Source: Aureibaculum algae (GTDB lineage: Bacteria; Bacteroidota; Bacteroidia; Flavobacteriales; Flavobacteriaceae). From it: a stretch of 64,000 nt of DNA. Under the pieces are notes generated by a model, which saw only the letters and a list, made by a program, of their open reading frames with translations, had not been told where the DNA came from and did not search any database. Position 1 is the stretch's first letter, and each line of letters opens with the position of its first letter. The stretch is taken from contig NZ_CP040749.1 in the NCBI RefSeq assembly GCF_006065315.1, positions 186,001 to 250,000 on the forward strand, written 5' to 3'. Of the stretch, positions 53,643 through 62,971 are shown piece by piece. The position numbers and the translations under genes were made by a program.

Positions 53643-54989
53643 TTATTTATTTCCCTCAAAAAATGCTTTCACATCCTCAATAGTATCAGGTTTTGCCATA
53701 ATATTTTTGTTAGCATCTAATACAAAATAGGAAGGAGTAGAGGTTACTCCATATTCTCGAGCAAATTCATTTTTCCATTTATGTGCTCCATACACATTTA
53801 TAAACGAAGGGTAGTTTAAAATTAATTTTTGCCAGATCGGTTTACTAGTCTCTTCTTCCATACCAACCGCTATAACTTTGATTTTTGTGTTTCCCTTTAA
53901 ATAGTCGTTTAGAACAGGAATTTCTTTTAGGCAATGCCCACATTGTGAACTCCAAAAAACTACTAGGTAGATGTCACTTCCTGATAACTTATAGAGGTCG
54001 TTCTTTTCATTGTTAATAGTCCAATTGATATTTGGTGCTTTATTACCAATAGCTGTTTTAATTTTAACTTCAACATCTTTTTTAAAGTCTAAATCTTGAT
54101 AACTAGCAGGTAGTTTATTGTAATAATTCTCTAGTATAAATCGAACTATAGGTACATTTTGCTGTTGTGTGAAGTTATATAATAGAACTTCTTCAATATC
54201 TTTCGCTAAGCGATAGTTTGTTCCAATTTTTGTAATTACCGTTGTAATCGCTTCTTTTTTAAGTTGATTGTTAACTTGATAGTCATCAGAGGCATTCAAG
54301 TAAAAAATATAGTCGTTTATTTTGTCGGTTATAAAAGTTGAACCCAACAAGGTCTCATTATTAAAATCAACAGTATCGAAAAAGTGTGTTTTTGTACTTT
54401 TAAGATAATCATTTGGTTTTTCAATAGGTTGCGTTGCATTATAACGCCCACTTGCTTTTATAAAATGATGAGCAAGTTTTCCTTTTGATTGTTTCTCTGA
54501 TTGCTCTTGTGTTTCGACTAAATCTGCATGTTTTTTCTGATATAAAGCGTTGAGTTTAGGTTTATTTTGAGTGCTAAAATAGGCCACTTGTAGCGAGTCT
54601 AAAGTGTATTGAATTCCAGCAGATTTATTCAAATAAGAATAGTACAATTTATTTTCTTCTGAACTTGAAAATTGAATTTCTTGATTAGGATTTTCAGGAT
54701 TAAATGTAAAAGCAATGTCTTCATTATTATAAATAACATCTATAAAAAGTTGATTTTGTAAATCGTACACCAAACGGTAAATACCCACATTTAATGTGTC
54801 GGATAATGTAAAGGAAAATGCTCCTTCTTTGATATCAGCATTGCCAATGTAATTTTGTTTGGCTCCTTGCATATGGTACAGAATCATCCATTCATAATCA
54901 CCTTTGGGTTGCATTTTACCAGTAATGGTGTGTTGGGCATTAACAAAAGTAGTTGCTAATAAAAGTAACAATAAAAATTTCTTAATCAT
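53643..54989 (-). CDS. TlpA-type thioredoxin-like exported protein
   Basis: A 448-residue exported protein with signal MIKKFLLLLLLATTFVNAQ. The N-terminal half resembles the DUF4369-type beta domain of flavobacterial TlpA proteins (TGKMQPKGDYEWMILYHMQG). The C-terminal 150 residues are a TlpA/AhpC-like thioredoxin domain with active site SSQCGHCLKE and cis-proline STPSYFV. It likely acts in periplasmic thiol reduction, for example in cytochrome or disulfide handling; the partner is unknown. Confidence 0.86.
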   Translation of the reverse strand: MIKKFLLLLLLATTFVNAQHTITGKMQPKGDYEWMILYHMQGAKQNYIGNADIKEGAFSFTLSDTLNVGIYRLVYDLQNQLFIDVIYNNEDIAFTFNPENPNQEIQFSSSEENKLYYSYLNKSAGIQYTLDSLQVAYFSTQNKPKLNALYQKKHADLVETQEQSEKQSKGKLAHHFIKASGRYNATQPIEKPNDYLKSTKTHFFDTVDFNNETLLGSTFITDKINDYIFYLNASDDYQVNNQLKKEAITTVITKIGTNYRLAKDIEEVLLYNFTQQQNVPIVRFILENYYNKLPASYQDLDFKKDVEVKIKTAIGNKAPNINWTINNEKNDLYKLSGSDIYLVVFWSSQCGHCLKEIPVLNDYLKGNTKIKVIAVGMEEETSKPIWQKLILNYPSFINVYGAHKWKNEFAREYGVTSTPSYFVLDANKNIMAKPDTIEDVKAFFEGNK

Positions 54990-55006
54990 AATGTAATATA
55001 TAAAAA

Positions 55007-55052
55007 CGTCGGTTCGAGTGCCTCGCTTTTCACGTGGTGTATTGAGAACTAG
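55007..55052. repeat. Dispersed palindromic element (best copy)
   Basis: CGTCGGTTCGAGTGCCTCGC then TTTTCACGTGGTGTATTGAG, AACTAG. It has the typical paired ends GTTCGAG and TTGAGAAC of flavobacterial REP-like repeats. Confidence 0.5.
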
Positions 55053-55074
55053 TCAAAAATCAAACCAAAGATAA

Positions 55075-56013
55075 CTATTCTATAATAAAATGAATAGGTA
55101 CGGTATATTTAACGGGAACAGGCTTATGTCTTTGTGTTGCAGGAATAAAATCTGGTAATTCAGCAATAATTTTATTAATTTCAGATTCAATAATGCTATA
55201 TTTTGCTCTAGTCTGAATATCAGTTACCTTTCCTAAGCTGTCAATAGTGAATCGGGTATAGTTTTTATATTTTCCAGGTGGTACGACCTCCTTAATAATA
55301 TTTAAATCTAAATTGGAATTGATAAATTCAGTCATTTTTTTTCTAAACTCCTCTTTCTGTTCGTCATAACCTTTAGTTATTGAATTTTTAAATTTCGGAG
55401 AAGCTTCAATCATACCAAAAGGCATAGGTTCTTCAATTTCTTTAATACTGTCTTTTTCCTCTTGTGGTTCTGGCTGCGGTAATCCCAATACTGTCATGCC
55501 AACAGTAGTAATTGGTGGTGGAGGTATTGGTGGGTTCGATAGTTTTTCTATTAGAGTATCTTTTTTATTTTCACGAATGCTATCTACTTTGGTATTTGCT
55601 CCTAATGAATCAATTTTCTCATGGATTGATATCTCAGAATTAGCAATACTATCCAACACAATAACCTGATTTATCTTCTGCTTTTTGCCATCATTGTTAC
55701 AACTCATCAACGTTGCACCCATGGTTATCAATAAAGATAATAGAAATATTTTTGAAAACGAATGTTGTTGAAATAAGACTTGCTCTGGAATCTCTATGGT
55801 AATGGTGTCTAATTGGGTTTGTTGAAAACGCCCACATACCTTTTTACCTTGATTTACAATAAAGAAAGATTGTATTTCAGTTACAGACTTTTTGGTAAAA
55901 TCAACCACCGTTTTTGCACAAGAATTGCAAAATTTTCCTTGTTGATATGGGGTCATTTTTCGCCAATCTTCGTGACAAGGTTTAGGAATAGAAATATGAA
56001 GCTGCTTTTTCAT
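55075..56013 (-). CDS. TonB C-terminal domain protein with cysteine-rich cytoplasmic head
   Basis: A 312-residue protein. The N-terminal part (HISIPKPCHEDWRKMTPYQQ, then FCNSCAKTVVDFTKKSVTEI) carries paired cysteines that suggest a metal-binding or redox motif. One membrane helix lies at about 86-106, then a proline-rich spacer (NPPIPPPPITTVG) and a TonB_C domain at about 200-312 (KNYTRFTIDSLGKVTDIQ, PVPVKYTVPIHFII). Such proteins are common in flavobacteria. An ExbB/D pair is not in view, so it may not be a true TonB. Confidence 0.82.
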   Translation of the reverse strand: MKKQLHISIPKPCHEDWRKMTPYQQGKFCNSCAKTVVDFTKKSVTEIQSFFIVNQGKKVCGRFQQTQLDTITIEIPEQVLFQQHSFSKIFLLSLLITMGATLMSCNNDGKKQKINQVIVLDSIANSEISIHEKIDSLGANTKVDSIRENKKDTLIEKLSNPPIPPPPITTVGMTVLGLPQPEPQEEKDSIKEIEEPMPFGMIEASPKFKNSITKGYDEQKEEFRKKMTEFINSNLDLNIIKEVVPPGKYKNYTRFTIDSLGKVTDIQTRAKYSIIESEINKIIAELPDFIPATQRHKPVPVKYTVPIHFIIE

Positions 56014-56017
56014 GGCT

Positions 56018-56038
56018 GATACTTTTTAAGGAAGTATC
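56018..56038. promoter_or_regulatory. 7-bp inverted repeat upstream of the TonB_C gene
   Basis: GATACTT (56018-56024) and AAGTATC (56032-56038) flank 7 bases just before the ATG at 56013. It could be an operator or leader hairpin. Confidence 0.25.
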
Positions 56039-56062
56039 AAATTTTGTACCGAAAAGAAAGTT

Positions 56063-56926
56063 TTAATCCATTTTAGCCTTACCATATCTCATCATTGCAC
56101 ATTTGCTATCATTACAAATGCTTCCCGCAAGTTCTGGATTGTTTAAAACATCTTTTACCAAATGAACTTTGTTATTAATGAGCATTTTTTCATAAATCAA
56201 TCGAATTCCATGGCTATAATCAACATACCAATCTACATGGCCAGTATATAATGGTTGTATAGGTTTTCCATTCAACTTATGCCAACCATAAATAGCAACT
56301 CTATTTGACTTAGGATTATTTAGAATTGCTGTAGATTGAACAACATCTTTTTTGATACCGGCAACAATTCCGTTTGGAATTTTATGTTGTAACTGTTGTT
56401 GAATTAGCAAATGATGTTTGGTAAAAGTAGCTAACGAGTCCCGATTTTCTGTTAACGGAATAGGCGGTAATTTTACACTCGCTTTTTTGTAAATTTCATC
56501 CACCATTTTTGCAGTGGGTAATGCACAATGAAATTGATTTGCTAATAATTGTGCCGCTTGAGGCGTTAGCGGCATTCTAACAAAATCGTCGTCATTACCG
56601 ATGGATAAATAATCAGGTGTTACCCAAAAACGAATCTTATATTTTTCACCCGAAGTATTTTTATAAGTATACGAAACTTCTTTGAATTGAAAATTATAAG
56701 TGGGCATCCAGCCTTTTGACATGGAAGAAACTAATGAGTCTTCCCGTTGTCGTACAGTTAAGTTAATTAAGCTATTTAATACAGAATCAACAGATTTTGT
56801 TTTAAAATCAGCATTTGTAAATGCATTAAATTGTTGGTTTATATCTTTCTGTACTATTTTTGAAGAACTACAAGAAAGAACTACAACACTGAGAATAAAA
56901 AATATAAAAAAATTAATTGCCTGCAC
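56063..56926 (-). CDS. Lipoprotein of a widespread unknown family (GTG start)
   Basis: A 287-residue lipoprotein with signal ending VVVLSC. The start is GTG at 56926; no in-frame ATG gives a signal peptide. The body contains FWVTPDYLSIGNDDDFVRMP and KMVDEIYKKASVKLPPIPLT, then GWHKLNGKPIQPLYTGHVDWYVDYSHGIRLI. The combination suggests a peptidase-like or carbohydrate-related fold (HVDWYVDYSHG), but I cannot name it. A 6-bp inverted repeat (CACTTT/AAAGTG) overlaps the start. Confidence 0.75.
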   Translation of the reverse strand: MQAINFFIFFILSVVVLSCSSSKIVQKDINQQFNAFTNADFKTKSVDSVLNSLINLTVRQREDSLVSSMSKGWMPTYNFQFKEVSYTYKNTSGEKYKIRFWVTPDYLSIGNDDDFVRMPLTPQAAQLLANQFHCALPTAKMVDEIYKKASVKLPPIPLTENRDSLATFTKHHLLIQQQLQHKIPNGIVAGIKKDVVQSTAILNNPKSNRVAIYGWHKLNGKPIQPLYTGHVDWYVDYSHGIRLIYEKMLINNKVHLVKDVLNNPELAGSICNDSKCAMMRYGKAKMD

Positions 56927-57036
56927 TTTGGTAAAGTGTTTTAAAATTGTAGTCTAAAAATATATAATAATTATGAATTAAACCTTCCTCAACACTTCCA
57001 ACGCCTTTTCAATGGAATTCATAAACTATTAAATGT

Positions 57037-57657
57037 TTAAAGATGTTTACGTGTTAAATTTAAATTTTCAGGCAAATTATTACTCTTAGCCAAACCGTAA
57101 AGTTCAATCGTGTCTTTAGATATTTTACTTATCGTAAAGTTCCACCATTCATCTAAAAAAATAACATAAGTGTCATTTAGTTTAACAAGTTTAGATTTTA
57201 ATCTCAACTTATCACCTTCCTCATTGGAATTAATATGGATGGTTCCATTTTCATTTTCCAAATTCAACTTCCAATGACTTGATAAAATAATATTGTTTAA
57301 TTCTTCCTCAGTACATTCTATAATTGTAGGTTTTAACTTGGTATATTGAAAACTCGAATTATTTTTATCAATTAATTCAAAATACTCATCATAACATACA
57401 ATTTTACCCCAATTAAACTTGTCATTGAATATTAGATTATCACTTTTAATTTGAAATGAATGAGTTGTATCAATTTTCATTCTATAATCTTTAGAATATA
57501 TTTTATTTCCACTAAACTCCAAGATTTGTCTGTTGGTGTAAGTATCAGCATCAGGCATTGAAATATAAGTACTTTCAGCTAGACAGCTGTGCTGAGCATT
57601 CACATTTACAAATGCTATAAAATAAATTAACATTGTAACTAATATTTTTCGTTTCAT
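57037..57657 (-). CDS. Secreted protein of unknown function
   Basis: A 206-residue protein with signal MKRKILVTMLIYFIAFVNVNAQ. No motif was recognised; the mature part is beta-rich with few cysteines. Its ATG overlaps the stop of the frameshifted gene upstream (ATGA), so the two were once translationally coupled. Confidence 0.68.
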   Translation of the reverse strand: MKRKILVTMLIYFIAFVNVNAQHSCLAESTYISMPDADTYTNRQILEFSGNKIYSKDYRMKIDTTHSFQIKSDNLIFNDKFNWGKIVCYDEYFELIDKNNSSFQYTKLKPTIIECTEEELNNIILSSHWKLNLENENGTIHINSNEEGDKLRLKSKLVKLNDTYVIFLDEWWNFTISKISKDTIELYGLAKSNNLPENLNLTRKHL

Positions 57658-58104
57658 GATATTTTATTTTTTAAGCCGTACAATAAAATTGATTTAAGAA
57701 AAAAGCATTAAAATATGTTAATTCTCCCTTTTTAATCTCTTGGTAGCTTACGTCAGGAATAATTTTATTAATTAATTCCTTAGGAAATTTTTTGTAACCC
57801 AGTTTCAATGTAATTTCATTGGAAACTACATCAATTATATTTCTATATTTTTTATCTGATTCAAATTTTACATTTCTACCATTAATTTTTTTCCAATTGT
57901 ATCCATTAGATGTAAACTTATTTTCATAATTGATATCTATATCAACAATGTGATAAAATAGTAAGGTGCTAGTAGGCTAATTACGAAACAAATAGGATAA
58001 AATTTTTCATTTGTTATAAATCTACTAAATTGCAAATTATATGCTCTGTCTCCAGATCCCAAATTCGTAGCATTGACTAATTCTATGTCGTGATTTAATT
58101 TCAT
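57654..58104 (-). pseudogene. Frameshifted membrane-anchored protein gene
   Basis: From the ATG at 58104 the frame reads MKLNHDIELVNATNLG, then a membrane segment KFYPICFVISLLAPYYFI, and stops in TTG ATA TAG. Shifting by one base within that region gives an uninterrupted run (HIVDIDINYENKFTSNG to LLYGLKNKIS) that ends in a TGA overlapping the next start. The interval is 451 bases, one more than 150 codons, as an insertion would give. It was probably a 149-residue single-helix protein of unknown role. Confidence 0.6.
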
Positions 58105-58165
58105 TGAATTATATCTTTGAAAATAATAGTTAAATATAATAAAATTACATCATAATATTTTTTTT

Positions 58166-61100
58166 CTAAACCTTACGCAACACGTCCAACGCCGTTTCAA
58201 TAGAATCAATTCTGATAAAAGTCAATAACAGGCGTAAACCGTTTCTGGTTTCTTTTTCTTTCATTACAGAAGTAGTCGGGTTTTTTTGAACAAATTGCAA
58301 CACTTTGGTAAACATTTCAGTTTGATAATAGCTCGATTGCGTGTCGGAAATAAAATAACCAATCATTCTTTTTTTCTTCAAAATGAGGCGTTCAAAACCA
58401 ATGTCTTTTGCCAGCCATTTTACACGAACACTATTCAATAAATCTTCAGCTTGTACTGGTAATTCACCAAAGCGGTCAATCAATTGTTGTTCAAAAATGT
58501 TAAGCTCTTCTTCGGTGTTTAAGTCGTTTAATTCGTTATATAACTTGAGTCTTTCCGTTATGGAGTTGATATAATCATCAGGGAAAAGCAATTCAAAATC
58601 CGTATCAATTTGAATTTCTTTTACAAATGGCTTAGGCTTATCTGAAGTGTCTTTATACAAGTCTTTAAACTCATTTTCTTTCAGTTCTTCAATTGCTTCA
58701 TTTAGTATTTTCTGATAGGTATCAAAACCAATATCATTAATAAAACCACTTTGCTCACCACCTAATAAATCTCCAGCTCCACGAATTTCTAAATCCTTCA
58801 TTGCTATATTTAATCCACTACCTAAATCAGAGAACACTTCTAATGCTTGAATACGTTTTCTGGCATCATCCGTCATCATATGGTATGGTGGTGTTATAAA
58901 ATAACAAAAGGCTTTTTTGTTAGATCGCCCAACACGACCTCGCATTTGATGTAAATCTGACAATCCGAAATTATTGGCATTATTAATGAAAATAGTGTTC
59001 GCATTAGGCACATCTAGTCCGCTTTCCACAATAGTTGTAGAAACAAGTACATCAAACTCATTATTCATAAAAGCCATCATTAGTTGTTCTAACTTTTTTC
59101 CGTCCATTTGTCCATGACCAATGGCAACTTTAGCATCTGGAATAAGGCGTTGTATGAGTCCCGCCACTTCTTTAATGTTTTCTATTCGGTTATGGATAAA
59201 AAATACCTGTCCGCCTCTAGAGATTTCATACTGAATGGCGTCCCTAATAGTTTCTTCACTAAAGCGGATAACATTTGTTTCTATGGGATGCCTATTGGGT
59301 GGAGCCGTATTGATAACTGATAAATCACGAGCGGCCATCAATGAAAATTGTAGGGTACGCGGAATAGGCGTCGCGGTCAAAGTTAATGTGTCCACATTTT
59401 CTTTTATAGTCTTTAGTTTGTCTTTTACACCAACGCCGAATTTTTGCTCTTCATCAACAATTAATAAACCTAAGTCTTTAAACTTCACTTTCTTGTTTAC
59501 CAATTGATGTGTACCAATAACAATGTCAATGTTACCAGATTCAAGACCTTTAATAATTTCATTTCGTTGTTTGGTAGTTCTAAATCGGTTCATATAATCT
59601 ACCACAACGGGTAAATCTTTTAGCCGTTCAGAAAATGTTCTAAAGTGTTGGAACGCCAAAATAGTTGTAGGTACCAATACTGCAACTTGTTTCCCGTTAT
59701 CTACCGCTTTAAAGGCTGCACGAATGGCGACTTCTGTTTTGCCGAAACCAACGTCACCACAGACCAATCTGTCCATAGGTTGTTGACTCTCCATATCGGA
59801 CTTTACATCTTGCGTAGCCGATAATTGGTCAGGCGTATCTTCATACATAAAACTCGATTCCAATTCCAATTGCATATAGCTATCGGGTTTAGATTGATAC
59901 CCTTTTTGTAATTTTCGCTTGGCATAGAGTTGAATTAAATCATATGCAACTTGCTTAACACGAGTTTTAGTTTTTTGCTTGAGTTTTTTCCAAGCACCAG
60001 AACCCAATTTATAAATTTTAGGAGGTTTACCCTCTTTGCCACTAAACTTGCTTATTTTATGTAGTGAATGGATGCTGATATAAAGTATATCTCTATCTCC
60101 ATAAACCAGTTTTATAGCTTCCTGTTTTTTACCTTCAACATCTATTTTTTGCAGTCCGCCGAACTTACCAATTCCATGATCCATATGGGTCACATAATCG
60201 CCAATTTCTAGATTGGTTAATTCTTTAAGCGTAATAGATTGCTTTTTAGAAAACCCAGTTTTCAGACGAAATTTATGATAACGTTCAAAAATTTGGTGAT
60301 CTGTATAACAGGCAATTTTTAAATCATTATCTATAAACCCTTCATATATTGGAAAAACCAAGGTTTTATACTTAACATTTTCATCAATGTCTTTAAAAAT
60401 ATCGTGAAAACGTTGAGCCTGCTTTTCATTGGCACAAAAAAGATAATTTTTTAAGCCAATTTTGGTATTTTCATTAAGGTTGTTAATTAATAAATCAAAC
60501 TGCTTATTAAATGAAGGTTGCGGCTTAATTTGAAATGAAATTTCAATGGCCTGATTTTCTCCGTGTTGTTTATTGCCAAAAGTAACCAGGTTAAACTCTT
60601 GGAGCTGATTTTTTATATAATGGCCATCGCAGAATAATTCTTCAGGTTCCGCTAATTTTACAACCTGTTTTTGCTCTGAGAATGCCGATTTAGCTTTTTC
60701 AAATAGTCCGTTTAGGCTATCAAAAATTAAGTCTGTATTTTTCGCAAAAACAACTGTTTTGCTAGAAATGTATTTTAGAAAACTCTCTCGTTTTTCTTGA
60801 AGTTTTTTATTTTCAACATTCGATAAAATACTTATTTTCTTTAATTTTTCTATAGATAGCTGCGTTTCAATATCAAAAGTTCTGATACTATCTACTTCAT
60901 CGCCAAAAAATTCTATTCGATAAGGTTCATCATTAGAAAAAGAAAAAACATCTACAATACCACCTCTTACTGCAAATTCTCCAGGTTCAGTAACAAAATC
61001 AACACGTTTAAAATGATATTCAAAAAGCATCTCATTGACAAAGTCGAGCGAAATTGCCATACCAACACTCAGTTTTAAGGTATTTCTGTCCAATTCACTT

Positions 61101-61516
61101 TTGGTAACTACTTTTTCAAAAAGAGCATCCGGGTAAGTAACTATTACTGCAGGTTTTTTACGAGAATTAATCCGATTAAGTACTTCAGAACGTAATAAAA
61201 TATTAGCGTTATCAGTTTCTTCTCCCGAAGCGTCGGGATGATAGGGACGACGGTAAGAACCAGGATAAAAAAGTACATTTTTGTCGCCTAACAGTTGCTC
61301 TAAATCGTTTAAATAATAAGCAGCTTCTTCTTTGTCGTTAAAGATGAGTAAGTAAGGTTTTTCAACCGACAAAAAAGTGTTTGAAATAACAAAAGACAAT
61401 GAAGAACCTGCCAAATGCGATAAAAATAGCTTTTGGTTTTCTTGTTTTAATAATGTAGCAATTTGCTTTACGTTGTCAGATTGCTCATAAAGTTTAACAA
61501 TGGCTTGTTTGCTCAA
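58166..61516 (-). CDS. mfd: Transcription-repair coupling factor
   Basis: A 1116-residue ATP-dependent translocase that removes stalled RNA polymerase and recruits UvrA. The N-terminus has UvrB-like domains, DYVTHMDHGIGKFGG is the RNA-polymerase-interaction (CarD-like) domain, GDVGFGKTEVAIRAAF is the Walker A motif, DEEQKFGVG is the DExx box, and LTLTATPIPRTL and HQMRGRVGRSNKK are helicase motifs III and VI. The C-terminal domain is present. Length is in the family range. Confidence 0.96.
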   Translation of the reverse strand: MSKQAIVKLYEQSDNVKQIATLLKQENQKLFLSHLAGSSLSFVISNTFLSVEKPYLLIFNDKEEAAYYLNDLEQLLGDKNVLFYPGSYRRPYHPDASGEETDNANILLRSEVLNRINSRKKPAVIVTYPDALFEKVVTKSELDRNTLKLSVGMAISLDFVNEMLFEYHFKRVDFVTEPGEFAVRGGIVDVFSFSNDEPYRIEFFGDEVDSIRTFDIETQLSIEKLKKISILSNVENKKLQEKRESFLKYISSKTVVFAKNTDLIFDSLNGLFEKAKSAFSEQKQVVKLAEPEELFCDGHYIKNQLQEFNLVTFGNKQHGENQAIEISFQIKPQPSFNKQFDLLINNLNENTKIGLKNYLFCANEKQAQRFHDIFKDIDENVKYKTLVFPIYEGFIDNDLKIACYTDHQIFERYHKFRLKTGFSKKQSITLKELTNLEIGDYVTHMDHGIGKFGGLQKIDVEGKKQEAIKLVYGDRDILYISIHSLHKISKFSGKEGKPPKIYKLGSGAWKKLKQKTKTRVKQVAYDLIQLYAKRKLQKGYQSKPDSYMQLELESSFMYEDTPDQLSATQDVKSDMESQQPMDRLVCGDVGFGKTEVAIRAAFKAVDNGKQVAVLVPTTILAFQHFRTFSERLKDLPVVVDYMNRFRTTKQRNEIIKGLESGNIDIVIGTHQLVNKKVKFKDLGLLIVDEEQKFGVGVKDKLKTIKENVDTLTLTATPIPRTLQFSLMAARDLSVINTAPPNRHPIETNVIRFSEETIRDAIQYEISRGGQVFFIHNRIENIKEVAGLIQRLIPDAKVAIGHGQMDGKKLEQLMMAFMNNEFDVLVSTTIVESGLDVPNANTIFINNANNFGLSDLHQMRGRVGRSNKKAFCYFITPPYHMMTDDARKRIQALEVFSDLGSGLNIAMKDLEIRGAGDLLGGEQSGFINDIGFDTYQKILNEAIEELKENEFKDLYKDTSDKPKPFVKEIQIDTDFELLFPDDYINSITERLKLYNELNDLNTEEELNIFEQQLIDRFGELPVQAEDLLNSVRVKWLAKDIGFERLILKKKRMIGYFISDTQSSYYQTEMFTKVLQFVQKNPTTSVMKEKETRNGLRLLLTFIRIDSIETALDVLRKV

Positions 61517-61567
61517 TTGTTTAGAATTTTAAACTCATTAGCCAAATGGTAATCGAGTGTGAAGGTG

Positions 61568-61575
61568 CAAAGATA
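61568..61575 (-). promoter_or_regulatory. -7 promoter element TATCTTTG of mfd
   Basis: Exact TAnnTTTG match on minus, about 51 bases before the mfd start. It is divergent from the terB-like gene promoter. Confidence 0.55.
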
Positions 61576-61614
61576 AAATTATAAATAACCTTATTAAAAT
61601 ATCCTCAGTTTATT

Positions 61615-61622
61615 TATATTTG
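61615..61622 (+). promoter_or_regulatory. -7 promoter element TATATTTG of the TerB-like gene
   Basis: Exact TAnnTTTG match 18 bases before the ATG at 61641. Confidence 0.55.
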
Positions 61623-61640
61623 ACAACTTAAAAATTAGAC

Positions 61641-62075
61641 ATGTCAATATCAGATTTATATTCAAGTGGTGCTCAAAAAGATAATTTGAGCCATTTTGCC
61701 AATATTGTTCAATTAGCTTTGGCTGATGAAAAACTAACAGATTCTGAAAAAGGACTTTTAGAAAAATTGTCAAAAACATTTGAAATTGGAGATGAGAAGT
61801 ATCAAGAAATAGTAAAAGATGCTGATAAATTTGCTATTCGTCCACCGAATAGTTACGATGAGCGTATTGAACGATTGTTTAAATTGACGCAAATGATTTT
61901 TGCAGATGATGAAGTTACGGGTTCTGAAATGATTGTGTTGAGACGTGTTGCTATAGGCTTAGGTTTTCCAACAGCAAATGTAGAAACAATTTGTGATGAA
62001 GCCGTTCACCTTGTATTAAATGACGAAGACCTCGAAGAATTTACACAAGCAATTAAAGCAGTAAATAAAAGCTAA
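61641..62075 (+). CDS. TerB-like protein
   Basis: A 144-residue all-helical cytoplasmic protein. The TerB/DjlA fold is suggested by the two repeated acidic segments ALADEKLTDSEKGLLEKLSK and IFADDEVTGSEMIVLRRVA, each holding a putative metal-binding Asp-rich loop. There are no other tellurite genes nearby, so a resistance role is not supported. It is divergent from mfd. Confidence 0.83.
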   Translation: MSISDLYSSGAQKDNLSHFANIVQLALADEKLTDSEKGLLEKLSKTFEIGDEKYQEIVKDADKFAIRPPNSYDERIERLFKLTQMIFADDEVTGSEMIVLRRVAIGLGFPTANVETICDEAVHLVLNDEDLEEFTQAIKAVNKS

Positions 62076-62079
62076 TAGT

Positions 62080-62946
62080 TTAAAAATCGAAATAAAAGGC
62101 CTTTTTCGTTCCAAATTTGGTAATTAATTGCTGAGCGTCAGTATTCGTAATTTTTATTGGACTTAACATTGGCGTTATTGTTTTTTTAGATTTATTTCTT
62201 ACCTCTATAAAAATGTTATCAATTGAGAGATATTGATTTTCTTCATTTTTAAGAAAAAAGATAGAAATTTTTGAATGTTTATACGCCAATCCTTTTTCAG
62301 CATTGCTAATTATATCTATACCCTGTTCTTTTAGATTTGTAATTATTTTATCTTCTGAATAAAAGGAGTTAAAATCATAATCTAAAGTTAATTTAGGATA
62401 CCATTTATTGAATTTTTCAGAATAGGGATTTTCAGGAAATAACAATGTATATCTAATAGCTATAAAGAAAATGATTATGGCTTCAATAAGCCAAATAGCG
62501 GTAAGTATTAACCCATTTACAGGGGCTTCCATAGTACCAAAACTCCAGGTGCCATAGGTATTAATTTCACCAATTATTAAAAAGAAGTTATTAGGATAAA
62601 AGAAATAACTAATGAATTCGGATGCGTTTGGAATACTTCCCGTTGTTGTAAATAAAATAAAGGCAATCCAATGTGAGTAATAGACTGTAATTAAAGAAAA
62701 TATAGTCAAGTAATGCCTTCTTGCTCTTGTTGTGATTTTAAATATTTTACCTGCTATTTGAACAGAAAATGCTACCGCAAAGCCTAATGCAATGGTTATA
62801 ACAACGTTGAAATATATTATAGGAATTAAATAAGTCAAATTATAAAGCCAACCTAGAAATACTGATATTAAAAAAATAAATAGAAACCCCAGTATTGCAG
62901 ATGTTGGGTTTGACTGATTGTTTGCTTTGTATTTAGAGAAATTCAT
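62080..62946 (-). CDS. Multi-helix membrane protein of unknown function
   Basis: A 288-residue protein with about five membrane helices between residues 17 and 165, then a soluble cytoplasmic or periplasmic C-terminal domain of about 110 residues. I recognise no family motif. It converges with the TerB-like gene with 4 bases between stops. Confidence 0.68.
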   Translation of the reverse strand: MNFSKYKANNQSNPTSAILGFLFIFLISVFLGWLYNLTYLIPIIYFNVVITIALGFAVAFSVQIAGKIFKITTRARRHYLTIFSLITVYYSHWIAFILFTTTGSIPNASEFISYFFYPNNFFLIIGEINTYGTWSFGTMEAPVNGLILTAIWLIEAIIIFFIAIRYTLLFPENPYSEKFNKWYPKLTLDYDFNSFYSEDKIITNLKEQGIDIISNAEKGLAYKHSKISIFFLKNEENQYLSIDNIFIEVRNKSKKTITPMLSPIKITNTDAQQLITKFGTKKAFYFDF

Positions 62947-62971
62947 AAAAGAAAGGTGAGTTTTAGGTCTA

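Noticed and set aside
61641..62075. Tellurite-resistance locus
   Set aside because: Only a TerB-like fold protein is present; no terC, terD or terA genes are near it.
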